NCBI GenBank assembly: GCA_029881655.1
Contig: JAOUME010000013.1
Span: 1-36,258, forward strand
Direction of reading: 5' to 3'
DNA from: Deltaproteobacteria bacterium
GTDB lineage: Bacteria; SAR324; XYD2-FULL-50-16
DNA length: 36,258 nt
Below the pieces are notes generated by a model. The model was given only the letters and a program-made list of their open reading frames with translations, searched no databases and was not told where the DNA came from. Both the position numbers and the translations under genes were made by a program. Shown one piece after another: positions 16,016-24,900 of the stretch. How positions within the stretch are numbered: position 1 is the first letter of the stretch; each line of letters begins with the position of its first letter.

Positions 16016-17230
16016 CTAATCATCAAAAGGTTGACCCTCGACATGACATCCTGAATTATAACAGGTTCTGGCCGTACCTCCTTCCGCTGTCCCTTTCAGG
16101 GTCGCTCCGTGACATTCTATACAGGTGCAGTTAACGCCACATCCAAAATCCTCAATATAATCCAATTCGTTCAATACGTCGGCATGAAGATAGCCGTGTT
16201 CGTTTTTCGTGTGAGTATCGGGTAGATTCCAAAGCTCACCGTGACATTTTATGCAGACCCGGGCGACTTGAGTGGGTCCGGTACCATGACAATCGTTGCA
16301 GCCTGTAGTTTCAGGATCTCGATGGCCTAAGGCGTGAAAGACGCCTTTCACGTTAACGTCGTGTTTTGTGTTGCCGTAATCCCATTTGTTCAAATGACAG
16401 GCGGAACAATTTCTCGCTACAACCGTTGAGGTGTCAGCGCTGGCATCAGTAGTCGTGTCGGCACTCGCGTCCGTGGTGATATCAAAAGCGGCGGCCAAAA
16501 TAGCTGGGTCAATCAGATTTCCGTGACAGGAAGCGCAATTTTCTTCCACTGGTAGTGCGTATCCCTCAGCGTGTCTGGTTCCTTTGATGTCAATATCATG
16601 GGAAGTATCGCCGTAATCCCATTTGTTCAAATGACAGGCGTAGCATGAAAGCTGGGTGGTATCGCTGGAAAGATCGACACCGCCGTGGCAATCGCCGCAT
16701 TTCTCTGTAAAGGGGTTCTTGAAACCATCGGCGTGAGGAGAATCGACCAACATGTTTTCATGGGGAGTCAGATAGAAATCCCACAAGTTGTTATGGCAAT
16801 CGAAACAGGACCGGGCGGTTTCACTGCCAAGTAGCTTATCGCCATGGCATTCCTCGCAGTTTTGATTAAAAGGATCCTTGTAGCCAACCGCGTGCATATC
16901 GCCCGTAGCGTCGCTTACTAGATCGACGTCATGGGAAGTATCGCCAAAATCCCATTTGTTTAAATGACATTTGTAGCAGGAAGGAGCGGATTTCAGTCCT
17001 TTTAAGTCTCCTCCATGACAACCGATACAATTGTAAAGCGGGTCCATCAGTCCCTCTCCGTGCTTGGCTGTCCCGCTTAAGCCGGAGTGATTGACATCGC
17101 TTGGCATTTGTGATTGATAGGCCTCAGGTTCTTGCAGGTACTCACATGAAGAAGCAACGAGAATCATTAAACCTAATAAAGTGAAAATGAGTAAATGTTT
17201 TTTTATGTTAATTATTGATCCTAAAAACAT
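16016..17230 (-). CDS. Multiheme cytochrome c lipoprotein, 12 predicted hemes (second of three paralogues)
   Basis: A 404-residue paralogue with signal HLLIFTLLGLMILVASSC (lipobox VASSC). It has eleven CxxCH sites (CIGCH, CYKCH, CEECH, CFDCH, CGDCH, CYACH, CASCH, CSACH, CNDCH, CIKCH, CIECH) plus a terminal CYNSGCH (C-x4-C-H), making six diheme modules. The repeating phrase is CYxCHLNKWDYGDTSHD followed by HAxGYxDP and the next CxxCHG. In the fourth module the spacer between CASCH and CSACH is lengthened by an Asp/Ala/Thr-rich insertion with two TTDASADT units. It ends VEGQPFDD like its neighbours (FDD). The gaps to the flanking paralogues are 51 and 56 bp, so all three are probably one transcript. 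Confidence 0.88.
   Translation of the reverse strand: MFLGSIINIKKHLLIFTLLGLMILVASSCEYLQEPEAYQSQMPSDVNHSGLSGTAKHGEGLMDPLYNCIGCHGGDLKGLKSAPSCYKCHLNKWDFGDTSHDVDLVSDATGDMHAVGYKDPFNQNCEECHGDKLLGSETARSCFDCHNNLWDFYLTPHENMLVDSPHADGFKNPFTEKCGDCHGGVDLSSDTTQLSCYACHLNKWDYGDTSHDIDIKGTRHAEGYALPVEENCASCHGNLIDPAILAAAFDITTDASADTTTDASADTSTVVARNCSACHLNKWDYGNTKHDVNVKGVFHALGHRDPETTGCNDCHGTGPTQVARVCIKCHGELWNLPDTHTKNEHGYLHADVLNELDYIEDFGCGVNCTCIECHGATLKGTAEGGTARTCYNSGCHVEGQPFDD
16431..16478 (-). repeat. Two 24-bp tandem units encoding TTDASADT repeats
   Basis: Two adjacent 24-bp units (16431-16454 and 16455-16478, beginning GTGTC on the plus strand) encode repeated TTDASADT inside the 12-heme cytochrome. By direct comparison 17 of 24 bases match, while the peptide is almost identical. 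The differences are therefore largely synonymous, which suggests an old duplication kept at the protein level. Confidence 0.7.
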
Positions 17231-17281
17231 GATCTATCCCGCAATATGGTTAAAGCAAAATTTATCAGATTTGATATTTAA

Positions 17282-18010
17282 TTAATCATCAAAAGGTTGG
17301 CCAAGTCTATGGCAATCAGAACTATAACAAGACTGCGCGTAGCCTCCCTGAAGGTCTTTCCCGTGACAGTCGCTGCAATTATTAAAGGGATCCGCGTTCG
17401 GTGACCTTGGATGCAGATAGCCGTGTTCAGAAATACTGTGACTTTTTGGGACATCCCATTTATTGAAATGACATAAGTAACATGAGGGAGCACTGCCTTT
17501 ACCCGTCAGTCTGAGGCCGTGACAATCGGCGCAAAAATTTTCGGGGTCGTCATATCCTTCGGCGTGAAGGTAGCCATTAATATTGGTATAATGCTGTTCT
17601 AAGATGGTCCAGTTATCTTCATGACATTGTAAACAGGAAGGTCTGTTTCCTGTACTTGAGCCTTTTAGCTCTCTTCCGCCGTGACATTCAGCACACTGCT
17701 GTTTAGCCTGCACCATACCATTGCGGTGAGGTACCCCTTTGATTATAATTTCATGCTCATCTGTATCCCAAAGATTTCCATGACAGCTATAGCAACTAGG
17801 AACCGGACCGTTACCATTTAGATTGATTCCATGACAGGCGCTACAGTTGTTGGCGCCTCGGTAGAGTTTCTTGCCATGATGCACACCATTAAGGACGATG
17901 CTGTGATTGGTAAGGGTATCCCTGCAACTTATTGCACCAAAAGCGATCAATAGAATCGAAAACAGGAGCAGGAACTTATTTCTATTGAAAAAAGAAGTTA
18001 TTAATTTCAT
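17282..18010 (-). CDS. Multiheme cytochrome c lipoprotein, 8 predicted hemes (first of three paralogues)
   Basis: A 242-residue paralogue with signal KFLLLFSILLIAFGAISC (lipobox AISC). Seven CxxCH sites (CSACH, CYSCH, CAECH, CLQCH, CADCH, CYLCH, CSDCH) are followed by the terminal CYSSDCH (C-x4-C-H), giving four diheme modules. Module form is NCxxCHGxxLxGxGxxPSCYxCHxxxWD, then a His-containing linker such as HAEGYDDPENFC. It ends RLGQPFDD. It is the promoter-proximal gene of the operon; the upstream 540 bp is AT-rich and non-coding. Ribosome binding is supported only by a weak AAGAAGAAAG. The mature form is probably an envelope-anchored electron carrier. Whether it faces the periplasm or outside cannot be told. 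Confidence 0.88.
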   Translation of the reverse strand: MKLITSFFNRNKFLLLFSILLIAFGAISCRDTLTNHSIVLNGVHHGKKLYRGANNCSACHGINLNGNGPVPSCYSCHGNLWDTDEHEIIIKGVPHRNGMVQAKQQCAECHGGRELKGSSTGNRPSCLQCHEDNWTILEQHYTNINGYLHAEGYDDPENFCADCHGLRLTGKGSAPSCYLCHFNKWDVPKSHSISEHGYLHPRSPNADPFNNCSDCHGKDLQGGYAQSCYSSDCHRLGQPFDD

Positions 18011-18501
18011 CTTGCTTTCTTCTTTGTGAATGTTTGGGTTTAATTATAAAAGCTGTTTTTTATTTAATCTTACTTTATCAAGCGAAAGTGAAACAATGAT
18101 GAACAAAAGATGAATTAAATTTAATAATCGAATAAACAGTAAAATTAATACCAAAACTAACTGAAATTATAAGTTATATTTATACAAATATCCACAATAA
18201 AAAGTTTTGATCAACTTTTATCTTTTTGAGATACAGCTGATTCCTTCTAAATGATTAAATATATCTTGCGCAGTCTATATATTCAAAATAATCCTTATTG
18301 TGTATACTTGACAATCATTTTTACAAAGAAGCACTAGTCTTTACCGATAAACCATTTAAATTTCAGCATTGTCTATTTGACTTGAAATCAAGTAGAATTA
18401 CGAAACAAAGTCTGCATGATAATCTTTTTCATATTGCTTTATAAGGTATGTTTAATATTAGTTCCTTTGAAGATTAAAATAAAATATGATTAATAAAGTA
18501 G
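18011..18501. other. Long AT-rich intergenic region
   Basis: About 490 bp between the first cytochrome gene (minus) and the tRNA genes (plus). I see no convincing ORF or RNA gene. It must carry the promoter for the three-gene cytochrome operon, but the AT-rich sequence gives many weak -10 matches and no clear choice. Confidence 0.6.
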
Positions 18502-18530
18502 TTGACAACAGTCAACCTGTCTTATATTTT
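18501..18530 (+). promoter_or_regulatory. Sigma-70-like promoter for the tRNA genes with inverted repeat at -35
   Basis: A consensus -35 TTGACA (18502-18507) is followed at 17-bp spacing by TATTTT (18525-18530); TATATT at 18523 is an alternative at 15 bp. It lies about 20 bp before tRNA-Lys. The -35 is inside the perfect inverted repeat GTTGAC-AACA-GTCAAC (18501-18516), which could be chance or an operator. Confidence 0.6.
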
Positions 18531-18550
18531 GTCTGAATATTGAATGAAAG

Positions 18551-18626
18551 GGGCCGGTAGCTCAGTAGGTAGAGCACCTGACTTTTAATCAGGTTGTCCT
18601 GGGTTCGATCCCCGGCCGGCTCACCA
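18551..18626 (+). tRNA. tRNA-Lys (anticodon TTT)
   Basis: A complete 76-base cloverleaf with CCA encoded. The acceptor stem GGGCCGG pairs with CCGGCTC (one G-U), followed by A73 and CCA. The anticodon arm is CCTGA-CTTTTAA-TCAGG, giving anticodon TTT. The T arm is CTGGG-TTCGATC-CCCGG. It lies directly after a strong promoter and 25 bp before tRNA-Glu. Confidence 0.97.
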
Positions 18627-18651
18627 TGTAAATGGATGAATAATGAATTGT

Positions 18652-18728
18652 GTCCCCATCGTCTAGTCGGCCTAGGACACCGCCCTTTCACGGCGGCGAC
18701 AGGGGTTCGAATCCCCTTGGGGATGCCA
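18652..18728 (+). tRNA. tRNA-Glu (anticodon TTC)
   Basis: A complete 77-base cloverleaf with CCA encoded. The acceptor stem GTCCCCA pairs with TGGGGAT (terminal G-U), discriminator G73, then CCA. The anticodon arm is CCGCC-CTTTCAC-GGCGG with anticodon TTC. The T arm is AGGGG-TTCGAAT-CCCCT. It is probably co-transcribed with tRNA-Lys. Confidence 0.97.
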
Positions 18729-19042
18729 TTTTAAAGCATCTCAAACAATTCAAGATCAATTTCAATAAAGTTATTTTTAGATTGATTTACCCACCAAAAA
18801 AATTATCTTGTCTAAAACTCAACTGAGTGAGTGTCTCACTTTGTCAGTATGCCAAGAAAATCCTTTGATCCTTATACCCACGACCTATTAAAAACGCTCA
18901 TTAATAATTCAACCAACTAATAAGCTGTGCCTTAGTATTTAAAGTGCCTAATTGGATTTTAATGGATTAAGTTGGGGAGTTATCGCGCTAAATAATAAGG
19001 GAATGATGATTTTGAGGTATGTATTTCTGGGAGAGTTCAATT
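18729..19042. other. Intergenic region after the tRNA pair
   Basis: Non-coding by eye. A short stem AGTGAG-TGT-CTCACT (18826-18840) followed by TTGT could end the tRNA transcript but is small. No ORF of note and no recognised RNA. Confidence 0.5.
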
Positions 19043-19085
19043 CCGTTCTCAACTGGCCCTATAGTTCAAGGCCAATTGAGAACGG
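19043..19085 (-). terminator. Strong 16-bp stem-loop downstream of the TPR lipoprotein gene
   Basis: CCGTTCTCAACTGGCC (19043-19058) pairs with GGCCAATTGAGAACGG (19070-19085) across an 11-base loop. The only imperfection is C-A on the plus strand, which is G-U on the minus strand, so the stem is complete in RNA from the lipoprotein gene ending at 19116. The T-tract is lacking, but the position and stability suit a transcription terminator or 3'-end stabiliser. Confidence 0.6.
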
Positions 19086-19115
19086 ATATTAATTTGAAGC
19101 TAAAAAACTAATTAA

Positions 19116-19994
19116 TTACTTCTCAAGACTTTTTAAATCCGCGATTCTTTTAGCTAAACGAGCTCTTTCCTTGGAATAAAAATCCTGCCCACCAAGGCTC
19201 AGGGCCTTGTTGTAGTAACCCATAGCCTCATCGTTATTTCCCATAGCTTCAGTTACAACGGCGAGGTTATAGACAAGATCCGCTCTGTTGCTTTGGGCTT
19301 TTATTTTAGCCTCGAGTTGTTCTGCGGCCTGAGCATAGGCCCCATTTTTAATGATCTCAATGATGGGTCCCATATCATCAGCCTCTTCATCCAACTGAAC
19401 ATTTTGGGTTTGATAAGATGGCGTGATATCCGCAACCAGCAATTCGATTGCGTTTACCAAAGCGTTTTGTTTGGCCATATCTTTGCTCTCATCCTGATTT
19501 TTCCCGTTGTATTCCTTCTCAGCCAACTTAACCGCTTTGTTCTCATCCACACTTGTTACGCCGATCAAAGCAGAACCATTATAGACAGTTTTTGCGGGGC
19601 GGACAACCTTACCATTCCTTACCTGAGCAGGTATTCTTTCAGAATCCGCGTTGACTTCAAAGGCCTCTATTTTAAAAAAAACTTCACCCGGCTTTGGCTC
19701 GGCGTTTGTGACTTCGGCCGTATCGCCCATCAACTTTATTTCAATTCCTTCATTTAATCTGTCTGAGAGTTGCCACCATGCGGTTGCTCTTAATTTATCA
19801 CCTAAAGCGGCAGTGAGTTCTTCCTTTAAACTACGTCTGCCTTCCATCTGAACCAGCATAAATTGTTTTTTTGAACCGAAGTTATACTTTGACGGCACAG
19901 GCGTTTTAATCGCAACGGTCGGCGTACATCCGGAAAACATAAACGCGACGATCATAAGGGTTAGAAAACCTCCAAAACTGAACAATTTTCTCAT
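19116..19994 (-). CDS. Lipoprotein with C-terminal TPR repeats
   Basis: A 292-residue protein. I use the ATG at 19994 (MRKLFSFGG) because AAGGAGAG lies about 7 bases upstream. The track start at 20027 has no such site and would bury the signal peptide. The signal FLTLMIVAFMFSGC has lipobox FSGC. Residues about 30-200 form a domain with phrases KKQFMLVQMEGRRSLKEELTAALGDKLRATAWWQLSDR, loosely like the CsgG/LpoB type of outer-membrane lipoprotein domain. Residues about 215-290 contain TPR-like helices (AAEQLEAKIKAQSNRADLVYNLAVVTEAMGNNDEAMGYYNKAL). An envelope assembly or scaffold role is plausible, but I do not recognise a named family. Its gene is monocistronic by position. Confidence 0.75.
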   Translation of the reverse strand: MRKLFSFGGFLTLMIVAFMFSGCTPTVAIKTPVPSKYNFGSKKQFMLVQMEGRRSLKEELTAALGDKLRATAWWQLSDRLNEGIEIKLMGDTAEVTNAEPKPGEVFFKIEAFEVNADSERIPAQVRNGKVVRPAKTVYNGSALIGVTSVDENKAVKLAEKEYNGKNQDESKDMAKQNALVNAIELLVADITPSYQTQNVQLDEEADDMGPIIEIIKNGAYAQAAEQLEAKIKAQSNRADLVYNLAVVTEAMGNNDEAMGYYNKALSLGGQDFYSKERARLAKRIADLKSLEK

Positions 19995-20195
19995 CTTAGA
20001 CTCTCCTTTTATGGTTAAATTTATCAACTAGAAATGTATAAATATCTGTGACATTATTGATAAATAAATTCAAGTATTTTAATAAAAAAAAAATATGCCG
20101 TCTAAAGACTGATTGATAAAAGATTCTATTGATATAAAAGTGGTTTGTTATTTAATAAAACGCGATAATTAGAGGTGGAAAATTTAAAGGAGTGC

Positions 20196-21548
20196 TTATT
20201 TTTTAAGAGTATTTCCCTCAGGAGCCAAAGCACCTTCGATTTTACATAGCTTTAAATTGTCGGCTTTTAGGTCTGAACCAGAAAAGTCGGTCCCCGATAA
20301 ATCATCATTATAAAATTGCGCCTGTTTAAAAGACACTTTATTAAAATGAGAATGGGACAGGTTTGAACTATAAAACCGAGTATTGGCTAGGTTCGAGTCG
20401 CTAAAATCGGTTTTTGATAGCTCACATTGACAAAAACAGGAGCTATTTAAGTCAAGACCCTTAAAGCTCGTATCTTTTGATTTCACGTTGCCAATAAATG
20501 AATTTGAAATTTTGGCGTCAGATAAACCAACTTCATTTAATAAGGAATTCTCGATAATTGTTTCTTCCAGATTGCTTTTATTTAAACAGGTTTTCTCAAA
20601 AATTACAGAATCGAGATTAGATCCCATAAGGTTGGTACTAGCGAGATTTGCGAAACTAAGATCAACTCCAGTAAGATTGACGTTTTTCAGGCTGGAGCCA
20701 AATAAGTCCGCCTTTGAAAAAGTTGCGTAAGACAAGTCGGAATTATCAAGAACTGACTCTCTGAAATTGGCGTTTTCGAAATTAGTGTTATTTAAATTTG
20801 TCCCTGATAGATTCTGCTTAGAGAAATTTGATTCTTTCAAATTGGCACCACTTAAGATGATTCCTTTTAATTTCGCGTTATTGAATTTCACGCCTTCCAA
20901 GTTGGCGTTGGTAAAATCAGCCCCTGACAAATCAGCTTCTTCCAGGTTGGCGTTCTTCAAATCTGCGTTTTTGAAATTAGCTCTTTCTAAACACAAACCC
21001 TTTAAATTTAAATTGCTTAAATCAGCTGACTCGAAAACAACCCTTTTTAGGTTTGAGCCTTCAAAATTGGCTTGGCTTAATTTAGCTAGAGAGAGGTTAG
21101 CGCCTTCAAAATTGACGCTCTTTAAGCTTGCTCCAGTAAAATCGGATTCCTTAAAGTTACCGAAGGATAAATTTGAACCGTCCAATATTTTTTGTTTAAA
21201 ATCCTTGCGAAGCATGACGACACCTTCCAACCGGGAGTTTGAAAGATCATTCAAATCAATATTGACTTTATCATAGGTTTCAGGTCTTTCCCATGCTTCC
21301 AATTTCGCTTCGATCGTTCTTTTTGAGAGAACTCTTCTTGGTCTCGCGACTCTCAACAACCCGATAACGATAACGACCAACCCAAAAAGAGTCATATAAC
21401 CAATTCGGTCAGTGACTCTTTCAACAAAAAGAATGTAATCCGGGTGGGTGATTGACGCAACAACCACTAACCAAATCAAAACACTACATACGGTGATAAG
21501 CTCCCCTATACGAACGATCAGATAGTTTGGTTGTGCTTCGGTTTCCAT
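20196..21548 (-). CDS. Membrane-anchored pentapeptide-repeat protein
   Basis: A 450-residue protein. Two hydrophobic segments near the N-terminus (VCSVLIWLVVVASI and IGYMTLFGLVVIVIGLLRVA) anchor it in the membrane, followed by a basic linker (RPRRVLSKR). From about residue 90 to 430 it is continuous A(N/D)LxX-type pentapeptide repeats, for example LSNLNLKGLCLERANFKNADLKNANLEEADLSGADFTNANLEG. These predict a long right-handed quadrilateral beta helix. The C-terminal half is more degenerate and serine-rich. The helix probably lies in the cytoplasm if both segments span. No enzymatic motif is present. Such proteins act as scaffolds or DNA mimics in some families; the role here is unknown. Confidence 0.9.
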   Translation of the reverse strand: METEAQPNYLIVRIGELITVCSVLIWLVVVASITHPDYILFVERVTDRIGYMTLFGLVVIVIGLLRVARPRRVLSKRTIEAKLEAWERPETYDKVNIDLNDLSNSRLEGVVMLRKDFKQKILDGSNLSFGNFKESDFTGASLKSVNFEGANLSLAKLSQANFEGSNLKRVVFESADLSNLNLKGLCLERANFKNADLKNANLEEADLSGADFTNANLEGVKFNNAKLKGIILSGANLKESNFSKQNLSGTNLNNTNFENANFRESVLDNSDLSYATFSKADLFGSSLKNVNLTGVDLSFANLASTNLMGSNLDSVIFEKTCLNKSNLEETIIENSLLNEVGLSDAKISNSFIGNVKSKDTSFKGLDLNSSCFCQCELSKTDFSDSNLANTRFYSSNLSHSHFNKVSFKQAQFYNDDLSGTDFSGSDLKADNLKLCKIEGALAPEGNTLKK

Positions 21549-21904
21549 TGGGATTCTTAATTATTTCGTAGAATTTAATTTATATTTTCATAATTAATTA
21601 ATACTAGGTCAATTTTTATTTCTTATCAAGCAACTTTTATGATTTATGATGAGAAAGTTAAATTGATATTTTTGCTTAGCATGCTATTTTTCATATTAAA
21701 AAATTAGTATATTTCAATTTAATTTTGCCTTTCAATATTCTCAGTAGGATTGTAGTGTAACGGGTGATATAAAAAATCACATGGTTGGTTGAACGATTTC
21801 ATGTAATTGAAAGACGCTGACCAACAAAAAGCTATTTAAACAACGTTATAAAATGCAACATGGGATATCAATGTGTTAAATAACCTGGTTAATAAACTAA
21901 GATA
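21549..21904. other. Divergent intergenic region
   Basis: About 356 AT-rich bases between the pentapeptide gene (minus) and the hybrid kinase (plus). It must hold promoters for both. A small stem GTGAT-ATAAAAA-ATCAC (21764-21780) is visible. I see no gene. Confidence 0.5.
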
Positions 21905-24900
21905 ATGCTTAAATTAATTATTGATCGAATAAAATCAATAAAGCGACTTGAGTATCCGACAGCCTTTAGATTGATTGCCTATACCAGTCTTTCTATCTTC
22001 TTATCCGAACTGTTGGTTATGTACTTCATCTCATACCTTGAGATCAGAGACTCCTTGGCGGTTACAGGTGTTTTAGACGCGACTGTTTTGATTATCATGA
22101 CGACCCCAATTTTGTATTTTTCCATATACCGTCCGTTCGTTAAGCATATCGTAAATCAAAAATCGGCTGAAAAACAAATTTTAGATAACAAGCTTCAATT
22201 AGAGAAAAGCCAATTTCAACTCAAAGAGGTTTTCCAGCAGAGACAAACAATTCTGGATAATACATTTATAGGGATTGTGCTGGTACAAGAAGGGGAGTTT
22301 GTCTGGGCAAATCAGAGGTTTCTGGAAATGTTCGGCTATATCGATGTAAATTTTCACCAAAGCAGTATCGATAGTCTTTTTTATCATGAATCGGATTATC
22401 ATGATTTTATAAAAAAAAGCCGACAATCCCTCTTTGAAGGAAATACCTATGTATCTGAATTTCTATGCAAAGGTGTCGAAAAGCAAAAATTCTGGTGCAA
22501 TTTAAGTGTTAAGGCGATTTCAAGGTTGGATTTCAGCAAGGGATTGATCTGGGTGGTAGAGGATATTGATCGTCGGAAAATGATCGAGGAAAATTTCAAG
22601 CAACAGCACAATCTTTTGGAATCCATCAGTAGCGCTGAGTCAATGTTTATAGTTGATACGAATAAATACGCGGTCTACGAAAAGCTGATGAATTCTCTTT
22701 TTAAGCTCACGGAAAGTAAATTCGGTTTTATTGGTGAGCTTCAATACGATGACCAGGGTGAACCTTTTTTAAGAAATTACTTTTTTTCGTTTGACTTTCT
22801 TCAAGCAGAAAAAGTTGATCTTAAATATAAAGCGATGCGACAAGGGATTGAGTTCAGAGATTTTAACAATCTTTTTTGCGAAGCAATCAACAGTGGGACC
22901 TTTGTCATATCCAATAATCCAAGCAGTGAATTAGTCAAACGTATTCCCTCATGGCATCCGGCTATAACTTCTTTTTTTGGTATACCCTGCTATCAGGGAG
23001 AAAAGCTGGTCGGAATGATCGGCATAGCCAACAGAGAACAAGGCTATGCCAAGGATCTTTTTGATTTTCTTCAACCATTTATTTTTACTTGCTCAAATAT
23101 TATTTCTTCAGTCGATAACGAAAATAAAAGGTTAAAAGCGGAAGCTGCTTTAAAAGAGAGCGAAATCAAGTTTAGAAGTGCTTTTGATTATGCTGGCGTT
23201 GGAATGATTATCGCAAATTTGGATGGAAAGTTTATTAAAGTGAATCCGTCCTTTTTGAAAATGATCGGTTATTCCGAGGAAGAGTTGTCTACTTTGAAAT
23301 TTATGGACATTGTAAGTTCAGACGACGTTTTTGCTTGGAATAAAGAATATCAGGAACTGCTAAAGGGTGAAAGGTCTCATTTTCAAGCCGAGGCAAAATT
23401 TCTCTGTCAGGATGGGTATAGTATCTGGACGATTATCAATGTAAGTTTGGTTCGGGACCGCGCCGATAAACCAGTCACCCTGATTGCGCAGGTTCAGGAT
23501 ATTAATTTTAAAAAGAAGGTGGAAGAGGAGTTAAAACTTTCAAAGGAGTGGGCCGAAGCCGCAAGTCAAGCCAAAACACAGTTTTTAGCAACAATGAGTC
23601 ACGAGATCAGAACTCCTATGAATGGCGTAATCGGAATGAGCGGTCTATTAATGAATACGAAGCTGACCGCTGAGCAGAAAGAGTATGTCAATACCATCAA
23701 GATCAGCGGTGATAACCTTTTGATGATCATAAATGATATCTTGGATTTGTCAAAGATTGAGGCTGGTAAACTCGAATTGGAGGATGCACCATTTAAACTC
23801 AGACAATGCATTGAGGATACTTTAGATATTTTTACTTTCAAGGCATTTGAAAAAAAACTGAACCTTTTTTATCAAATAGAATTTGATGACCCGGTATTTA
23901 TTCATGGTGATATCACCCGACTTAGACAGATTCTTGTCAATTTGATCGGAAACGCGGTGAAGTTTACGGATAAGGGCCATATAATGCTGACGGTTTCTAT
24001 CTTAGATAGAAAAAATAATCATTTAACACTCGAATTTTCCGTTGAAGATACCGGAATCGGAATTCCTATCGAAAGGCAAAAAAATCTTTTTGAAGCATTT
24101 TTTCAGGTTGATTCTACAACGACAAGAAAATATGGTGGAACCGGACTGGGTCTCACTATCTGTAAGAGGTTGTCCATGTTAATGGGAGGAGATATCCAAG
24201 TCACATCCGCAACGGAAAAGGGATCGATCTTTTCATTTAGTATCCAAACCGATTCTGTCGAGCTTAAATCTGAAAAGTTCGATAAAAAAAACCTGCCATT
24301 TTTTAAAAATAAGCGAGTTTTGCTTCTGATTGACCACCCAATTAGACGTGAAATTCTATCAAAACAATTTGAAAAATGGGGCATTCAGCATCAATCAGCC
24401 TCACTTGAGTCAATTGATAGTGAGGTGTTGAAGCCACAAGAATTTGATGCGGTATTGAGCGACCTTACAATAACTAATAATGATAAAACAAGTCTGATCA
24501 AGCATTTGTTTTCGTCAAAAAAGTGGAGTAAACATCCGTTAGTCCTGATTAGCGATAATTCAAGATATCTGAAGAAAAACAGAAATAACCTGTATTTTTT
24601 ATCTAGACCTATTAAAACGGTTCAACTCTTTAATACTTTGGGTAGAGCGTTCGGTTTGAAAGAACATCTGATCAGTTATACCGAAAACAAGGATGTTCTG
24701 TTAAATCCTAATCTCGCGGTTACCCATAATGTAAATATTATGGTAGCAGAAGATAATGCTATTAATCAGAAGCTTGCTGAAAAGATTTTAAATAAACTCG
24801 GCTATAAACCTATAATCGTTGAGAGTGGTTTGGAAGTTATCGAACAGCTCAAGGTCAGGCAATTTGATCTCATTTTTATGGATATCCAAATGCCCATCAT

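Noticed and set aside
15030-18010. Periodic near-repeats that might suggest a CRISPR array or DNA satellite
   Set aside because: The periodicity is that of coding modules around CxxCH motifs; there are no identical repeats with uniform spacers.
18729-19115. Possible small RNA gene after the tRNAs
   Set aside because: Only one short stem; no recognisable RNA family, promoter or conserved structure.
20767-21276. 169-aa plus-strand ORF (and 20488-20730)
   Set aside because: Antisense to the pentapeptide-repeat gene; its periodic Phe/Lys/Leu pattern is simply the reverse complement of the repeats.
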